Positions 63,347-64,000 of a DNA stretch of 64,000 nt are shown piece after piece. Source of the DNA: Halalkalibacter alkaliphilus (GTDB lineage Bacteria; Bacillota; Bacilli; Bacillales; Bacillaceae_D). Position numbers and translations under genes: made by a program. Positions within the stretch are counted from its first letter, which is position 1. The number at the start of each line of letters is the position of its first letter. The notes below the pieces were generated by a model. That model did no database searches, had not been told where the DNA came from, and saw only the letters and a program-made list of their open reading frames with translations. The DNA is taken from contig NZ_JAKRYL010000001.1 of assembly GCF_023555415.1 (NCBI RefSeq), positions 1 through 64,000 on the forward strand, read 5' to 3'.

Positions 63347-64000
63347 TCATATTGTGCTAGTGTCAATCACAAAGCGATACTTCACATCTGAAGCTAATAC
63401 GCGTTCGTATGCCTCGTCAATTTGATCGGCCGAGATTACTTCAATTTTAGGAACAATATTATGTTCTGCACAGAAATTTAACATCTCCTGAGTCTCACGG
63501 ATTCCCCCAATCATTGACCCTGCAAATGAACGACGATGAGGGATGAGCGAGAACACATTGACTGACAATGGTTCTGCAGGCGCGCCAACGTTTACTAGAG
63601 TTCCATCTAGCGCTAACAGCGAGAAGTAAGCATTAATGTCTATTTTTGCACTTACCGTGTTAATGATCAGGTCGAAAGTTCCAGCAAGTTTAGTAAATGT
63701 CTCAGGATCACTTGTGGCATAGTAGTCATCGGCACCGAACTCTAGACCATCTTCTTTTTTCTTCAATGATTGAGAGAGAACGGTAACTTCTGCACCCATG
63801 GCGTGTGCAATCTTGACAGCCATATGACCAAGACCGCCCATACCAACAACCGCTACTTTCTTCCCTTGACCAGCATCCCAATGGTTAAGTGGCGAATATG
63901 TCGTAATACCTGCACAAAGTAATGGTGCCGCTGCATCAAGCGGAATGTTATCTGGAATTTTAACTACAAAGTCTTCAGTTACAACTATATGTGTAGAATA
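63347..64000 (-). CDS. zinc-type NAD(P)-dependent alcohol dehydrogenase, partial (5-prime end outside window)
   Basis: The frame is open to the window edge, so this is the last 217 residues of a gene of about 350. The cinnamyl-alcohol-dehydrogenase group is shown by [19 protein letters not shown], the NADP-binding [29 protein letters not shown] and [10 protein letters not shown]. The catalytic zinc ligands lie mostly in the missing part. It reduces aldehydes or oxidises alcohols, probably with NADPH. An internal ATG at 63841 is inside the cofactor motif and not the start. Confidence 0.93.
   Translation of the reverse strand, partial: YSTHIVVTEDFVVKIPDNIPLDAAAPLLCAGITTYSPLNHWDAGQGKKVAVVGMGGLGHMAVKIAHAMGAEVTVLSQSLKKKEDGLEFGADDYYATSDPETFTKLAGTFDLIINTVSAKIDINAYFSLLALDGTLVNVGAPAEPLSVNVFSLIPHRRSFAGSMIGGIRETQEMLNFCAEHNIVPKIEVISADQIDEAYERVLASDVKYRFVIDTSTI

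Noticed and set aside
63151-63366. 71-codon minus-strand frame after the alcohol dehydrogenase
   Set aside because: It overlaps the dehydrogenase end and the terminator hairpin and looks like a shadow.

Overview
ORGANISM. The window reads as chromosome of a low-GC, spore-forming Bacillaceae bacterium. Evidence: a cwlJ-gerQ spore-germination pair, a sporulenol-synthase type cyclase (SqhC), yhbD-yhbE-yhbF (bactofilin) synteny, Bce- and Lnr-type peptide/polyene defence modules, strong AGGAGG-like ribosome sites, and many TTG/GTG starts. No rRNA, tRNA, CRISPR array or complete insertion sequence was seen. The species cannot be named from sequence alone. LAYOUT. 0.1-1.4 kb: an endonuclease-like gene with a wHTH tail, then a mostly empty stretch. 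1.4-5.9 kb: BceRS-BceAB-like antimicrobial-peptide sensing and detoxification; the kinase carries a one-base frameshift and a BceR-type operator precedes the transporter. 6.2-7.4 kb: a truncated ArsR-type regulator and a methyltransferase. 7.6-14.2 kb: a TctCAB carboxylate importer with an isocitrate-lyase/PEP-mutase family enzyme, divergent from a CitAB-type two-component system, with a cre-like palindrome between. 14.4-16.3 kb: sqhC. 16.5-18.5 kb: yhbD-yhbE-yhbF. 18.8-20.8 kb: a chromate operon with ChrB split in two and ChrA. 21-35 kb: an accessory-looking zone holding ilvD, DUF6671 and DUF2294 genes, an XRE regulator, a tandemly duplicated NTF2-like lipoprotein, small lipoprotein/membrane genes with look-alike terminators, an eight-unit palindromic tandem repeat, dus, a BCCT transporter, and decayed fragments (MFS, DUF1801, LLM oxidoreductase, second endonuclease copy). 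35.3-37.2 kb: a PhoX-like Tat substrate with its own TatA and an 11-bp phased PhoP-box candidate. 37.6-38.2 kb: an NAD(P)-binding protein. 38.6-43.9 kb: lnrJKLMN-like system. 44.3-48.4 kb: a BcrA-type ABC transporter with its own two-component system. 48.7-49.6 kb: gerQ and cwlJ. 50.2-57 kb: a fructose-family PTS operon (PRD regulator, IIA, IIB, IIC, GatZ-like protein, HPr) divergent from a PHP phosphatase. 57.2-60.4 kb: SNF2 helicase. 60.7-64 kb: threonine dehydratase, a PQQ-sugar-dehydrogenase-like lipoprotein and a partial zinc alcohol dehydrogenase. HOW THE GENES WORK TOGETHER. Three separate envelope-stress modules (Bce, Lnr and Bcr types) each pair a two-component system with an ABC transporter. 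Two carbon-uptake loci each pair a transporter with a dedicated regulator and a cre-like site. Several families of short palindromes, some shared between distant intergenic regions, mark the accessory part.
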